Assembly: GCA_963706905.1 (NCBI GenBank)
Contig: CAVPNY010000022.1
Coordinates: 62,001-126,000 of the forward strand
Length of the DNA: 64,000 bases
Direction: 5' to 3'
Source: CAVPNY01 sp963706905
GTDB lineage: Bacteria > Chloroflexota > Anaerolineae > Anaerolineales > UBA4823
A model generated the notes under the pieces. The model was not told where the DNA came from. It did no database searches and saw nothing but the letters and a program-made list of their open reading frames with translations. This document shows positions 23,563-34,086 of the stretch, piece by piece (within the stretch, counting starts at the first letter, position 1; each line of letters begins with the position of its first letter). The position numbers were made by a program, and so were the translations under genes.

Positions 23563-24555
23563 ATGACTCAACTCATTAACGAATCACAGTCTAATTCAAT
23601 CGAAAATCGCCTAAACCGCAGAGCCTTTCTCAAGCTGTGTGGCATGCTGGCGGCGACATTGGCATTGCCGGTGAGTTACACAGACCGGATAGCCAAGGCG
23701 TTAACCACTGCGATACGACCGCCGGTGATCTGGTTAGAGTTTCAGGATTGTACAGGAGATACTGAATCTTTCTTGCGGGCTAGCCGGCGGCAAGATCCGA
23801 TTCAGTCTGGAGTGACTGATCCGAGTATTACCGATCTTCTTCTAGATGTGCTTTCTTTAGATTATCACGAGACAATTATGGCGCCATCGGGGGCGATGTC
23901 TGAAAAATCTCTAAATGACACTATTCAGAACTATTCAGGTCAATACATTTGTGTGGTGGAAGGGTCTATTCCAACGGCGAATAACGGGGTCTATTGCACC
24001 ATTCGGGGCCGGACAGCGCTCAGCATCGCACAACAAGTTTTGCCAGGTGCAAGAGCAGTAGTCGCGCTGGGTGCATGTGCTACTGATGGCGGTTTGGCCG
24101 CTGCTTTACCAAATTTTACTGGGGCGGTGGGTGTGAAAGAGGCTGTGCCAGGTCTGAGTAATTTCGTTGCTCTGCCCGGCTGCCCGGCTAATGTTGTGAA
24201 TATTGTAGCAACGATTGTCTACCTGCTTACGTTTGATCAATTACCAGACAGGGATTCGACAGGTCGACCATATTTTGCTTATGGTGAGGAAATTCATGAA
24301 GAATGCGAGCGGCATGACTTCTATGAGGAAGAGAAGTTTGTGCTCGCCTGGGGTGATGAAGGGCATAAGGAAGGCTGGTGCCTGTTTAAAATGGGTTGCA
24401 AGGGGCCAGGAACAAAACATAACTGCCCCCAAGTTAAATGGAACGACGGCACATGCTGGCCAGTGGCAGCTGGCCATGGATGCATTGGATGCGCTGCACC
24501 CCATTTTTGGGATACCTTGTCTCCTTTCTATCAACCTCTACCAGATGACGACTAA
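23563..24555 (+). CDS. [NiFe] hydrogenase small subunit, Tat-exported
   Basis: A 330-aa iron-sulfur subunit. The N-terminus carries a twin-arginine signal (LNRRAFLKLCGMLAATLALP). The proximal cluster Cys are seen in EFQDCTGDTES, VALGACATDGG and LPGCPANV; the medial and distal cluster ligands lie in HEECERHDF, EGWCLFKMGCKGPGTKHNC and GHGCIGCAAPHFWD. This is a group 1-type uptake hydrogenase, passing electrons from H2 outside the membrane. It ends shortly after the last Cys and lacks the usual C-terminal membrane anchor. ATG 23563 follows AAGGAGAT. The large subunit follows after 12 bases. Confidence 0.93.
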   Translation: MTQLINESQSNSIENRLNRRAFLKLCGMLAATLALPVSYTDRIAKALTTAIRPPVIWLEFQDCTGDTESFLRASRRQDPIQSGVTDPSITDLLLDVLSLDYHETIMAPSGAMSEKSLNDTIQNYSGQYICVVEGSIPTANNGVYCTIRGRTALSIAQQVLPGARAVVALGACATDGGLAAALPNFTGAVGVKEAVPGLSNFVALPGCPANVVNIVATIVYLLTFDQLPDRDSTGRPYFAYGEEIHEECERHDFYEEEKFVLAWGDEGHKEGWCLFKMGCKGPGTKHNCPQVKWNDGTCWPVAAGHGCIGCAAPHFWDTLSPFYQPLPDDD

Positions 24556-24567
24556 GGAGTTTATATC

Positions 24568-26307
24568 GTGGCCGACCATACTGTTTTGCCTCTAAGTACC
24601 GAAGCTCAAGTACAACGCATCGTAATCGATCCACTCACACGCATTGAAGGGCATTTACGGATTGAAGCCAAAGTGAATAATGGAACAATCACTGATGCTT
24701 GGAGTGCTGGGACCATGTTTCGCGGAATTGAGATGATCCTGAAGGGTCGCGATCCGCGTGAAGCATGGATATATGCCCAAAGAATTTGTGGTGTATGTAC
24801 GACCGTCCATTCGATTGCCTCGGTCCGAGCGGTAGAAAACGCATTGGGAATCGTCGTGCCGGATAACGCCCGGCTTATCCGAAATTTGCTCGAGGGCGCT
24901 CAATTTGTACAGGATCATGTCATTCATTTTTATCATTTGCACGCCTTGGATTGGGTGGATATTGTTTCGGCACTATCAGCGGATCCTGCACTAACCAGCC
25001 AATTGGCTCGCTCCATCTCGGATTGGCCAAATTCCAGTTCTGAATACTTCGCTAGTGTGCGGGACCGGATTCAGAATTTTGTAAACAGTGGTCAATTGGG
25101 AATTTTTGCCAATGGCTACTGGGGTCATCCTGCATATGCTCTCCCTCCTGAGGCTAACCTTCTGGCCGTGGCACATTACCTAGAAGCACTTGATTGGCAG
25201 CGTGACTTTATCAAGTTTCAAGCTATTCTTGGAGGGAAAAATCCCCATCCTCAGACCTACCTGGTGGGTGGTGTTGCTATCCCGGTCGATCCGAATAGTG
25301 GAAAAGCTCTGAATCCTCAAAAAATCACACAGTTACGTAACCTGAGAAATCAAGCGCATAAGTTTGTAACTAAGGTTTACCTGCCAGATTTAAAATTAAT
25401 TGCCTCATATTACAAAGAATGGGCTAATCTAGGGGCAGGACATGGAAACTATCTGGCTTATGGTGATTTTCCGAGCAATAACAGTGGAAAACCAGCCAGC
25501 AACTGGTTACCGAGGGGGGTGATTATTGGCAAGGATATTAATAACCCACCGCAAACCTTAAAACCTGGTTTGATCAAAGAATTTGTCACTCATTCCTGGT
25601 ATAACTATAGCGATGGGGATGGGGTTGGTAAACACCCTTCAGTAGGAGAGACTTCTCCAAACTATACCGGTCCCCAACCGCCCTATGAATTTCTCGATAC
25701 AGCCCATAAATACTCCTGGCTAAAAGCACCTAGGTATAACCAACTTCCGATGGAAGTTGGCCCTCTAGCGCGAATGTTGGTCGCTTATGCAGCGGGTCAT
25801 GTACGGGCGCGGCAATTAATTATGCAGGTTTTGAGTGATTTAGCCCTCGGACCTGAAGCACTGTTCTCGACGTTGGGAAGAGTCGCCGCCCGCGGAATTG
25901 AAACCCAGTTGATCACAGAGCGCATGAAGATCTGGATCACACAGCTCGAAACTAATATGAACTCAGGCAACCTGGCTATTCATAATGGTACCCATTGGGA
26001 TCCGGCTACCTGGCCGGCGGAGGCGACAGGTTGGGGGGCGACAGAAGCGCCCCGCGGTGGCTTGGGGCATTGGGTGCACATCGTGAATGGCAAGATTGAG
26101 AATTATCAGGCAGTGGTGCCAACAACCTGGAATGGATCTCCTCGAGACAGTTTGGGGAAGCGAGGAGTATTTGAAAAGGCACTAATTGGTACACCTGTTG
26201 CTGACCCACAAAGACCACTCGAAATCCTTAGGACCATACATTCATTTGATCCATGCTTATCCTGTGCAGTTCATGTAATCGACGTCAAGGGAGTGGAAGA
26301 TATATAA
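24568..26307 (+). CDS. [NiFe] hydrogenase large subunit
   Basis: A 579-aa catalytic subunit starting with GTG. The two Ni-Fe binding motifs are RICGVCTTVHS near the N-terminus and DPCLSCAVHV near the C-terminus, both with Cys, not selenocysteine. RIEGHLRIE at the start and the KAPRYN-type segment (SWLKAPRYNQLPMEVGPLARM) are typical. After the C-terminal His is a short extension VIDVKGVEDI that the maturation protease encoded next should remove. It folds with its partner in the cytosol and is carried out by the small subunit's Tat signal. The stop is four bases before the protease gene. Confidence 0.94.
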   Translation: MADHTVLPLSTEAQVQRIVIDPLTRIEGHLRIEAKVNNGTITDAWSAGTMFRGIEMILKGRDPREAWIYAQRICGVCTTVHSIASVRAVENALGIVVPDNARLIRNLLEGAQFVQDHVIHFYHLHALDWVDIVSALSADPALTSQLARSISDWPNSSSEYFASVRDRIQNFVNSGQLGIFANGYWGHPAYALPPEANLLAVAHYLEALDWQRDFIKFQAILGGKNPHPQTYLVGGVAIPVDPNSGKALNPQKITQLRNLRNQAHKFVTKVYLPDLKLIASYYKEWANLGAGHGNYLAYGDFPSNNSGKPASNWLPRGVIIGKDINNPPQTLKPGLIKEFVTHSWYNYSDGDGVGKHPSVGETSPNYTGPQPPYEFLDTAHKYSWLKAPRYNQLPMEVGPLARMLVAYAAGHVRARQLIMQVLSDLALGPEALFSTLGRVAARGIETQLITERMKIWITQLETNMNSGNLAIHNGTHWDPATWPAEATGWGATEAPRGGLGHWVHIVNGKIENYQAVVPTTWNGSPRDSLGKRGVFEKALIGTPVADPQRPLEILRTIHSFDPCLSCAVHVIDVKGVEDI

Positions 26308-26310
26308 GGT

Positions 26311-26844
26311 ATGCCGGAATCGACCAGCTATGAGTTCATTTCGCACCGGTGGGTCGTCCTGGGATTGGGCAATCTCCTGTATGGCGACGAGGGATTTGGC
26401 ATCCATGCCATGCGAATGTTGATGGATTGCATCGAAAAACCAGATATATTGGCATTTGTAGATGGAGGTGTACTGGGTCTGGACCTGTTGCCTTTGGTGG
26501 AAACCAGTAACCATCTGCTTTTATTAGATGCTGTCGATGCAGGTAAACCACCAGGAACAGTCGTTGAATTGGATATGGATCAGATTCCTTTATTATCCGG
26601 AATCAAGTTGTCTGAGCACCAACTTGGTTTTCAGGAAGTACTGGCTTTGGCGTTTTTACGCGGGAATTTACCCACTCACTTGCATTTGATCGGTGTCCAG
26701 CCTGCCTCTATGACAACTAGCATTTATTTAAGTCAGGAGGTTTCTGCAAGCCTTCCAGAAGTTATTCGAAGGTCCAACGAAGCGTTACAAAGCTGGGGAT
26801 TAATCGAGATTGCGTGTCAAGACAAGCAAAGTGAGATCGTCTGA
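26311..26844 (+). CDS. Hydrogenase maturation endopeptidase (HyaD/HybD family)
   Basis: A 177-aa protease with VLGLGNLLYGDEGFGIHAMR, LLLLDAVDAGKPPG and KLSEHQLGFQEVLALA; the Glu, Asp and His of these three motifs form the nickel-recognition site in HybD. It trims the C-terminal peptide of the large subunit once nickel is in place. The start at 26311 is four bases after the large subunit stop. No cytochrome b subunit and no hypA-F genes follow; those must be elsewhere. Its 3' end overlaps the convergent signalling gene by 45 bases. Confidence 0.9.
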   Translation: MPESTSYEFISHRWVVLGLGNLLYGDEGFGIHAMRMLMDCIEKPDILAFVDGGVLGLDLLPLVETSNHLLLLDAVDAGKPPGTVVELDMDQIPLLSGIKLSEHQLGFQEVLALAFLRGNLPTHLHLIGVQPASMTTSIYLSQEVSASLPEVIRRSNEALQSWGLIEIACQDKQSEIV

Positions 26845-29800
26845 CCTGGGAGACGATCCCAGGAAATTCGAGATATCCTCGAATAGTTCATTCAAGATCG
26901 TCTGGGCGTAAAATTGTTGAGGGCTATGAATTGCCTGGATTGAATGTAAACATTGCTTCAACCGTTCTTCACTGTAAAATTCTCCCTGGCTGTTCTGCGC
27001 TTCGGTGACACCATCGGTGAATAGAGTAAGTAAGTCTCCTGGTTCCAAAGTGATATTGATCTCTTCCCAAGCAGTGTTTTCCATCACACCGAGTGGTATA
27101 CCAGTTTTTGTAAGTGATCGGGAAAATTGTTTTCGAGCGGGGTTAAAAAGTAAGGGTGGATTATGCCCGGCGTTACAATAGGTCATTTGACCTGAGGCTG
27201 GATCCGAGATCCCATAGAATAAAGTCACAAATAATCCAGAATGGGTATCTTTTATCAGGCGCTGATTGGCTGCCGCCAGGACTTGAGCGGGGTGATCCGA
27301 GAACTCCGCGGCATAGGTTCGGATCAATGTCAGGCTGGAGGCCATGTACAAAGCTGCACCAGCGCCTTTATCGGTAACGTCAGCGATCACGATCCCCAGG
27401 CGTTCTCCTGGAAGTGGAATAAAATCGTAATAGTCACCGGAGGTTTCCCGGGCAGGCTCCAGCACCGCGGCCAGGTCCCAGCCGGCAATCTGGGGGGAAG
27501 CTTCAGGAAAGAAGCTTTTCTGGACACGCCGCGCTTGAGCCATTTCCTGAACCACCTCATCCTGAATAGCTGCTTGTGCAAGATTGCGCTCGCGTAGCTG
27601 CATGCTGCGCTGCTCTATCCGTTCGAGGTACCCGGTCGCTTTCAGAGGCGCAAATGCAGCCGATGCTTCTCGTAGCAATCCTCGGGCTCTTTCCAAACCA
27701 GCCGGATCGCCTTGCATAATGAGCATTTCTGCCCAGCCCAATGTAATTCTCCCTTTGAACCAGCGTTGATTCAACCGATTTACTACCTGATAAGCCAGCT
27801 CGTAAGATTGATTGGCCGCGAGCCATTCTTCTTTCGCAACAGCAATCTCCGCTTTTGTCCAATTCAGAACGATCTCAATCCAGATAATCGACCGTTCGCC
27901 GATCTCATTGGCGGTTTGGGAGAAGTAAGCTTCTGCGTCTGGGAGTCTTCCTTGCCGGAGGCGCAGCAATGCAAAATAGCACAATGGAGTCACTCGATCT
28001 CCCAGCCCGCGGTCACACAATTGCAGCGCTTCATCCAGAGTTGACTCTAGTTCAACCCAGTCGACTTGATATCCGAAATCGCTCATCTCCAGGAGAATGA
28101 TCACCATATTCAGATCGGTGCTGAGTAGATTTTGTAAATCACCAAAACGGCGCGCTTCTATGGCATTGAGCCTCATCATCCCCAATGCTTCTTCCCATTT
28201 ACCCTGCCATAATGAAATCACCGCTTTGATAACGTTATATTCCGTCATAGCGCCGGAAGGATCGGATAATTCCCCCATCAACTTCTCCAACACAGGCAAC
28301 GTTTCCTCAACATGCTCCATATCCCCGGTTTCCAGGGAAATGCTCACCAACGATAGCAGCGCGAATATTTCCTCCTGCACGACGCCCCGTACCTGGGCAA
28401 TGTCCAGGGCCCTTTGGTAATGAAAACGAGCGCCATCCAGATCCCCGAAAAAGCCTTTCACCATGGAGCCCATATTAATGTGCGCACGGCTTGCAGTGAT
28501 CAGCAGCCCGGCTTGTTCGGCTAAGGTGATGGCTTTCTTGAGCGCATCGACTGATTCTTGGGGAGATAGGTCCGGGAGAATCCCTAAGGTGGTCAAAGCG
28601 TCGGCTTGCACTTCGATGTTCCCATGCCGCTCCGCCATCTCCAGGGCTTGCAGGCACAATTGTTTGGCAGGTCCAGGGACACCATTGAAATAATAGGCGC
28701 GGGCAGTTTCATGGATCAGATAAGCTTGATCTGTGCTTTCCGAGGCGCCTTCTACCAATTGCATGCCCTCCTTGCACAGTGCCAGGCTGAGCGGTGTGTC
28801 GCCGCTCCACCAGGCCGCCCGGGCGGAAAGAGCAAACAGGCGCGCGACCTGATCTAGATCGCCGCGAGGCAGGGCTAGATCGATCGCTTCTCGCCAGGTG
28901 GCGATCGCCTCGGCGTACCTGCTCTGGCGGGAGAGAGCTTCGCCAAGCCCACCCAGCAACCGGACGCAGCTTTCACTCGAATCGGACAGGCTGACCCCGC
29001 GCCGGAAATGGTTTTCAGCTTCCTGGTTGGCGAAACAGTCGAGCGCAGCTTCCCCGGCGATGCTGAAGTACTTTAAGGCGCGTTGATCATCACCGGCTTC
29101 GGAGAAATGCTGCGCAAGGAGCGGAGCCAGCTCACATGAGCCTAGCTGGTCGGGAAACATCTGTTCAACTGTCTCGCCGACTGCCTGGTGTAAACGCCGG
29201 CGATCCGTAATCAATAATGATGCATAGGCAGCCTCCTGGACGAGGCTATGTCGAAAGAAATACTCCAGGTCTGGCTGCACCTGGGCGACCTGTATCAAGC
29301 CGGCTGATTCCAGGCTGCTCAAGGTGCTTATGGTACTTTCAACAACGGATTGTCCAGGCTGCCCAGCGATACCCATTACCTCGTTCAGGACTTTCACAGG
29401 AAAATGCCGACCAACCACTGAGGCAACTCTTAAGGTGTTCTTTCCTTGTTCAGTAAGTCGGTCGATGCGCGCCATCAGCAGTCCTTGAAGATTATCCGGG
29501 ATGTCCAGATTATCAAAATTTGGCCCGGCTGCCCAGCCTGAACCACGTTGAACGATCGCGCCGCGTTCGATTAACATGCGCACTACTTCCTCAACGAAGA
29601 AGGGATTACCCTCGGATTTTTGTAGAATCAAAAGTGCGCAGGGATTCAGGCAGCGCTTCGATGGCCAGTAAATTGGAGATCAACTGGCGACTTTCATCTG
29701 CTGAGAGTGACTTTAGTGGGAGCTCTGTCAGGCTGCTCCCGAGCACCTCGCGAGCAGTGTTGACCAGCCTGGATCCTGGTGTGTCTCGTTCAGGCCGGGT

Positions 29801-31252
29801 AACCAGACAGAATAAGACTGGCGCCGATAAAACTACCGGCAACAGACTGGATAGCAGTTCAGCAGAGGACGGATCTACCCAATGCAGGTCCTCAAGGATT
29901 AAGAATAATGGGCGGCGAGCTGCCAGTGCTTGGAGTAATTTCTTAATAGCCGCTACATACTGCGCTTGCAGCGCTTGTGGATCCAAAATTTGCACCCGCT
30001 TAAGCGTTTCCTGTTCAAGATCGAGCAAGAGCAGGTGACCCAGGTAGCTATATACTTCATCTGCAATACCCACAGGACTTTCTGAAAAGAGATCACTTAC
30101 CACCATATGAAGCGCGGATCGTGTCTCGATTTCACTGGTTAGGCCAGATACACCGATGATGGATCGCAATAAATCCAACACCAGATGGTGGGCCATGCCT
30201 TGCCCGTAGGATAAACAGCGCCCTTCCGCCCATTGGGGGCTCGGGAGGTGAGGCGATCTGGCAATGGCTGTTTGCCACTCGGCGATCAAACGAGATTTCC
30301 CCAGCCCGGGATCACCACTAATGAGAACTGCCCGACCCAATCCAGATCTGACGGTGTCACACAGATGGATTAATGATGCTAGCTCTTCATCCCGTCCGAC
30401 CATGGGGCTTCCAAGTCCTACTAAACCACGCAGGCTGCCTGGTGCGGCCTTCGGATTTAATACTTGAAAGGCCTTCAGCGGAGCTTTGCGGCCTTTTACC
30501 TCAATTGCCTCCATCTCTGAAAGATCAAAAAACGGAGCTACAAATCGCTGTGTATTTTCCGTAACCAACACCGCCATTGGACGATCGGAAAACTTAAGCA
30601 AGGCTGCCAGGTTAACAGCCCCACCCATGGCTGTGTATTCATATTTCAGATCTGAGCCAATCGGGCCAATGACCACTGGACCGGTATTCAGGCAGAAACG
30701 CATCTTAAAAATAAATCCATATTGTCGTTCCACCTGTTGTGCGTATTCTCGGATAGCTTCCAGTGCATCCAGGGAGGCATGTACCGCGCGGAGCGGGTCG
30801 TCCTCATGCGCAACCGGTGCGCCAAAAAAGGCCAGCAGCGAATCCCCTAACAGGCGGGCGATGGTGCCTTCATAACGATAAACTGCCGGTGTGATGCGTT
30901 CAAAAGCGCCATTCATGATCGCTGTCCAGGATTCGACATCTACCTGATCGGCTAGCAGGGTCGATCCGACAACATCGGCGAAGAGTACGGTGACAGTGCG
31001 TCGTTCGCCTGTCAGCGGCGTGGTGCGTACTTTGTCAACCAGGGACCCAGGCGCGGCGGCTGCCAGGCGGGTGTGACGCGCTTCATCATCCGGAGTTTGT
31101 TGGCGAATTGCTTGCCCGCATTGCATGCAGAATCGCACCCCTGGGGGCAGCTCAGCCCGGCAGTTGGAGCAGCGCAGTGTCAGCGAAGAACCGCAGTTGG
31201 CACAATATCTGGCGTTATTTGGATTTTCAGTCTGGCAGTGGGGACAAATCAT
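26800..31252 (-). CDS. Giant signalling protein: zinc ribbon, nucleotidyl cyclase, AAA ATPase, TPR, SpoIIE phosphatase (split by one extra base)
   Basis: About 1483 aa once one base is removed. In order: double zinc ribbon (CPHCQTENPNNARYCANCG, then CSNCRAELPPGVRFCMQCG); class III cyclase domain with both metal Asp motifs (TVLFADVVGSTLLA and RLLGDSLLAFFGAP); an AAA/STAND ATPase with ISGDPGLGKSRL and LILEDLHWVD; a long TPR region; and a C-terminal PP2C/SpoIIE phosphatase (YYDFIPLPGERLGIVIADVTDKGAGAALYM, ending SDDLTLLVLTR). The frame breaks in an A4 run at 29630-29633 (T4 in sense); removing one base joins LPESLRT to LILQKSEGNPFFVEEV, a motif standard in this family. It probably links a second messenger or ATPase switch to anti-sigma control. 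Confidence 0.82.
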
Positions 31253-31339
31253 CGAGAAGGCCTCCCGGCTTCATAATTTTAGCACAGGCCGCCTTACCTC
31301 CTCTCACCAAACCTTAATCAGATAATCCTTTTCTGAACA

Positions 31340-31368
31340 TTGACCGGCTTTCTTTTTACGGGTATGCT
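31340..31368 (+). promoter_or_regulatory. Promoter of the L,D-transpeptidase gene
   Basis: TTGACC (31340-31345), a 17-base spacer and TATGCT (31363-31368), 53 bases before the ATG, in the gap between divergent genes. Confidence 0.55.
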
Positions 31369-31420
31369 TATATGTCGAATTTGGTAAGATTAGTCGCGAT
31401 CGGGATATCTGAAATCCATT

Positions 31421-32519
31421 ATGAAGTCGAACTCACTTAATCGCCGAGAGTTTATAAAACTTGGCGCACTGGCGCTGGGTGGCTTGGCTTTACCAATCAG
31501 GGGGCGCAATCTACCCTTTCTCGAAAACTTTCCACAGTCAGACCGGCTGGGAAGGGTGGGGTGGTATTCTATTGATGTTAAAGAACGACCCGATCACGAG
31601 AGCAAATCTGTTGGCGTGCTTTACGAAGACGCGGTTGTGCCGTGGTTGCATGAAACCGTTGGCAGCCGGCCTTTCCGAAACAACCAACGTTATGTTGAGA
31701 CCCCCGGTGGGTTCGTATGGGCGGGCGATCTGATCCCGGTGCGAAACCAACCCAACGTACCGGTGAAGACCCTACCTCAAGGCGGTGAAAAACCGGGGAT
31801 GTGGGTAGAGGTCACATTGCCTTACGTGGATGCAGTTTTGGATAATCCGCCGCCACGGTCTAATTTCTTCCAACATCGAGTCGAGAACAATTTGCCGATC
31901 CGCCTCTATGATAGCCAGATCTTATGGGTTGATTCCCTGCGTGTTAATGATACAGGTGGAATATCGTATCGAGTTCAATGAGCGGTACGGCAATCCAGGC
32001 GATATACTTTGGGCGCCAGGTGAAGCCTTCCGGCCGCTTACCTCTGAAGAGCTTACTCCCATCAGTCCTGATGTTGAAGATAAGCGTATTGTTGTGCATG
32101 TACGCTGGGAGGAACAATACCTCTCCTGTTTTGAAGGAAATTCGGAAGTGTATTACTGCCGGATTTCATCTGGCGTGGCCAGTGGATCGACGCCGCTATC
32201 GGCTGTTGGAAGCCCGGGTTTCCCCATCTGGCGCAAATTATACTCGCTACATATGTCAGGCGGGACGAATGCCGAGGGATGGGACCTGCCTGGGATCGGT
32301 TGGACTTCCCTTTTCCACGGCGAGGGCGTTGCAATTCATGGGACGTTCTGGCACAACAATTATGGTGAGCCCATGTCGCACGGCTGTGTAAACTGTGCTC
32401 CGGAAGATGCCAAATGGATCTTCCGTTGGACTCACCCGGCTGTGCCCTTTGATGCTGGCGACAATGATGTCACTGTCACTGGGATGCCCAGCACCCGGAT
32501 TACTGTGCAAGAAGGTTAA
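31421..32519 (+). CDS. Tat-exported L,D-transpeptidase (YkuD), split by one extra base
   Basis: The first frame (ATG 31421) has a twin-arginine signal LNRREFIKLGALALGGLALP and SH3-like repeats (VGVLYEDAVVPWLHETVG, GFVWAGDLIPV). The second frame carries a YkuD domain with IAIHGTFWHNNYG-type motif (VAIHGTFWHNNYGEPMSHGC) and catalytic Cys in SHGCVNCAPEDAKW. One surplus base between about 31950 and 31977 separates them; removing it gives a 365-aa protein reading through ERYGNPGDILWAPGEAFRPL. It would form 3-3 cross-links in peptidoglycan or attach proteins. Use of a Tat signal for a YkuD enzyme is less common. ccdA begins two bases after its stop. Confidence 0.82.
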
Positions 32520-32521
32520 GT

Positions 32522-33487
32522 GTGAGGATCTCCGCGTTAATGGATACATCGGATATCACACTAGGATTGGCATTCCTGGCTGGATTGGCATCATTCCTAT
32601 CTCCGTGCGTCTTCGCCCTGGTGCCGGCTTATGTAGGATACCTGAGTGGTCGATCAGTAGGAAACCAGGAAGCGAACCGCTGGTACACCTTCAGCCATGG
32701 GATTTTCTTCGTACTCGGTTTCAGCACGGTATTCATTCTACTTGGTCTGGGGGCATCGGCACTCGGCAACGTTCTATACGATCAGCGATCAATACTGACC
32801 AAGATCGGTGGGATAGTGGTGGTGATTTTTGGTCTGCACATGACTGGCATCATTCGCATCCCGTTCTTGCAGTACGATGTTCGCCACCAGACCGCACCTG
32901 ATAGAAAATTTGGTTATTTATCATCTTTCTTATTGGGAGTATTCTTTTCAGCAGGTTGGTCTCCCTGCGTCGGACCGATCCTGGGGACCATTCTAACTTT
33001 GTCAATGGCCAGCGGGATCCTGACACAGGGTTTTTGGCTGCTGGTGGCGTATTCCATCGGCCTGGCAATCCCGTTCTTGATTGCTGCCCTGGAGATTGGC
33101 CTGGTGACTAATGTGCTCCGGCGTTATGGGAAAACAGTGCGTTATGTCGAGATCGTTATGGGCGTGGTCCTGATCGCCGTTGGATTAATGCTCTTCTTCG
33201 GTCGATTTTCGCAGATCGCCAGCCTGGGTTCATTCTTCGGCGCGATCGACGAGCAATCTGTTGGATTTGCGATTCTAATCGGAATCATCGTAGCAATGGT
33301 TATTGGTCTGCTTCCGGCATACCTGGCAAAACGGAAAGGGCGAAACTTCTTCGATTGGTGGTTTTTTGGCGCAATACTATTTCCAGTAGCTTTAGTGGCA
33401 GTTATACTACTGAAGCCTCGCCAATTGGAGGGTCAGAGTCCGGATTCATATGTTCAGGATGAGCGTGAAGTAAGCATTGAGGGTTAA
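32522..33487 (+). CDS. ccdA: CcdA/DsbD-like thiol-disulfide membrane transporter
   Basis: A 321-aa protein with six or more membrane helices. The two redox Cys lie in LASFLSPCVFALVPAYVGYLSG and FFSAGWSPCVGPILGTIL, as in CcdA. These proteins carry reducing power from cytosolic thioredoxin to thioredoxin-like proteins outside. The C-terminus extends past the core by two more helices and a charged tail. Start GTG 32522 is placed just after the transpeptidase stop; ATG 32540 is an alternative. Its stop overlaps the ATG of a ResA-like gene, its likely partner. Confidence 0.88.
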   Translation: MRISALMDTSDITLGLAFLAGLASFLSPCVFALVPAYVGYLSGRSVGNQEANRWYTFSHGIFFVLGFSTVFILLGLGASALGNVLYDQRSILTKIGGIVVVIFGLHMTGIIRIPFLQYDVRHQTAPDRKFGYLSSFLLGVFFSAGWSPCVGPILGTILTLSMASGILTQGFWLLVAYSIGLAIPFLIAALEIGLVTNVLRRYGKTVRYVEIVMGVVLIAVGLMLFFGRFSQIASLGSFFGAIDEQSVGFAILIGIIVAMVIGLLPAYLAKRKGRNFFDWWFFGAILFPVALVAVILLKPRQLEGQSPDSYVQDEREVSIEG

Positions 33488-34086
33488 TGCTCTCAAGATT
33501 TAACCCGGAAAGTTCATCCTTGAAACGCAAAGATATGTTCATTCTCCTGGCCGGCCTGTGTATTGGGGCCGGCCTCGGAATTTTCCTCTACTTCGGATTG
33601 GGGATAGGACGCCGCGCCGCCGATAACCAGGAAACTCCGGCAGGCAGAGAATTAGTAGCCTCGCCCTCAATTGGTCTGCCTGCTCCGGATTTCACACTGA
33701 CAAGCCTGGAGGGAAAAAAAGTACGGTTAAGTGATCTGCAGGGTAAAATTGTGCTGATAAACTTCTGGGCAACCTGGTGTGCGCCTTGTCGGCTAGAGAT
33801 GCCGCTCATTGAGGAGCGCGCTGAACGATATTCCTCCCAACTGGCAGTTCTGGGGGTGAATTTCGATGAGCCGCAAGACCAGGTTCAGTCTTTCGTCGAT
33901 GAATTAGGTTTGCGATTTGATGTGTTGTTAGACCCGGGTGCTCAAGTGCAGGATCTGTATCAGGTGCGCGGATACCCGACTTCTTTATTTGTGGATGAAG
34001 CAGGAATTGTGCGATTTATCCATATCGGGTTCCTTTCTGAGGAGCAAATGGACAGGTATTTGCGTGATTTGGGAGTTGAAGGATGA
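33487..34086 (+). CDS. ResA/TlpA-like membrane thioredoxin
   Basis: A 199-aa protein with an N-terminal anchor helix (about residues 17-36) and a Redoxin domain outside the membrane. Active site NFWATWCAPCRLEMP; later LGVNFDEPQDQV and the cis-Pro loop VRGYPTSLFVDEAG. It overlaps ccdA (TAATG) and the following glutaredoxin fusion gene (ATGA), so all three are translated together. Electrons would pass from CcdA to this protein and then to exported disulfides, such as apocytochrome c. Confidence 0.9.
   Translation: MLSRFNPESSSLKRKDMFILLAGLCIGAGLGIFLYFGLGIGRRAADNQETPAGRELVASPSIGLPAPDFTLTSLEGKKVRLSDLQGKIVLINFWATWCAPCRLEMPLIEERAERYSSQLAVLGVNFDEPQDQVQSFVDELGLRFDVLLDPGAQVQDLYQVRGYPTSLFVDEAGIVRFIHIGFLSEEQMDRYLRDLGVEG

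Noticed and set aside
24568..26307. Selenocysteine in the hydrogenase large subunit
   Set aside because: Both nickel-binding motifs have Cys codons (RICGVC and DPCLSC).
31977..31981. TGA ending the first part of the L,D-transpeptidase as a second selenocysteine codon
   Set aside because: The downstream family sequence is in a different frame, so read-through would not restore the protein; a one-base insertion does.
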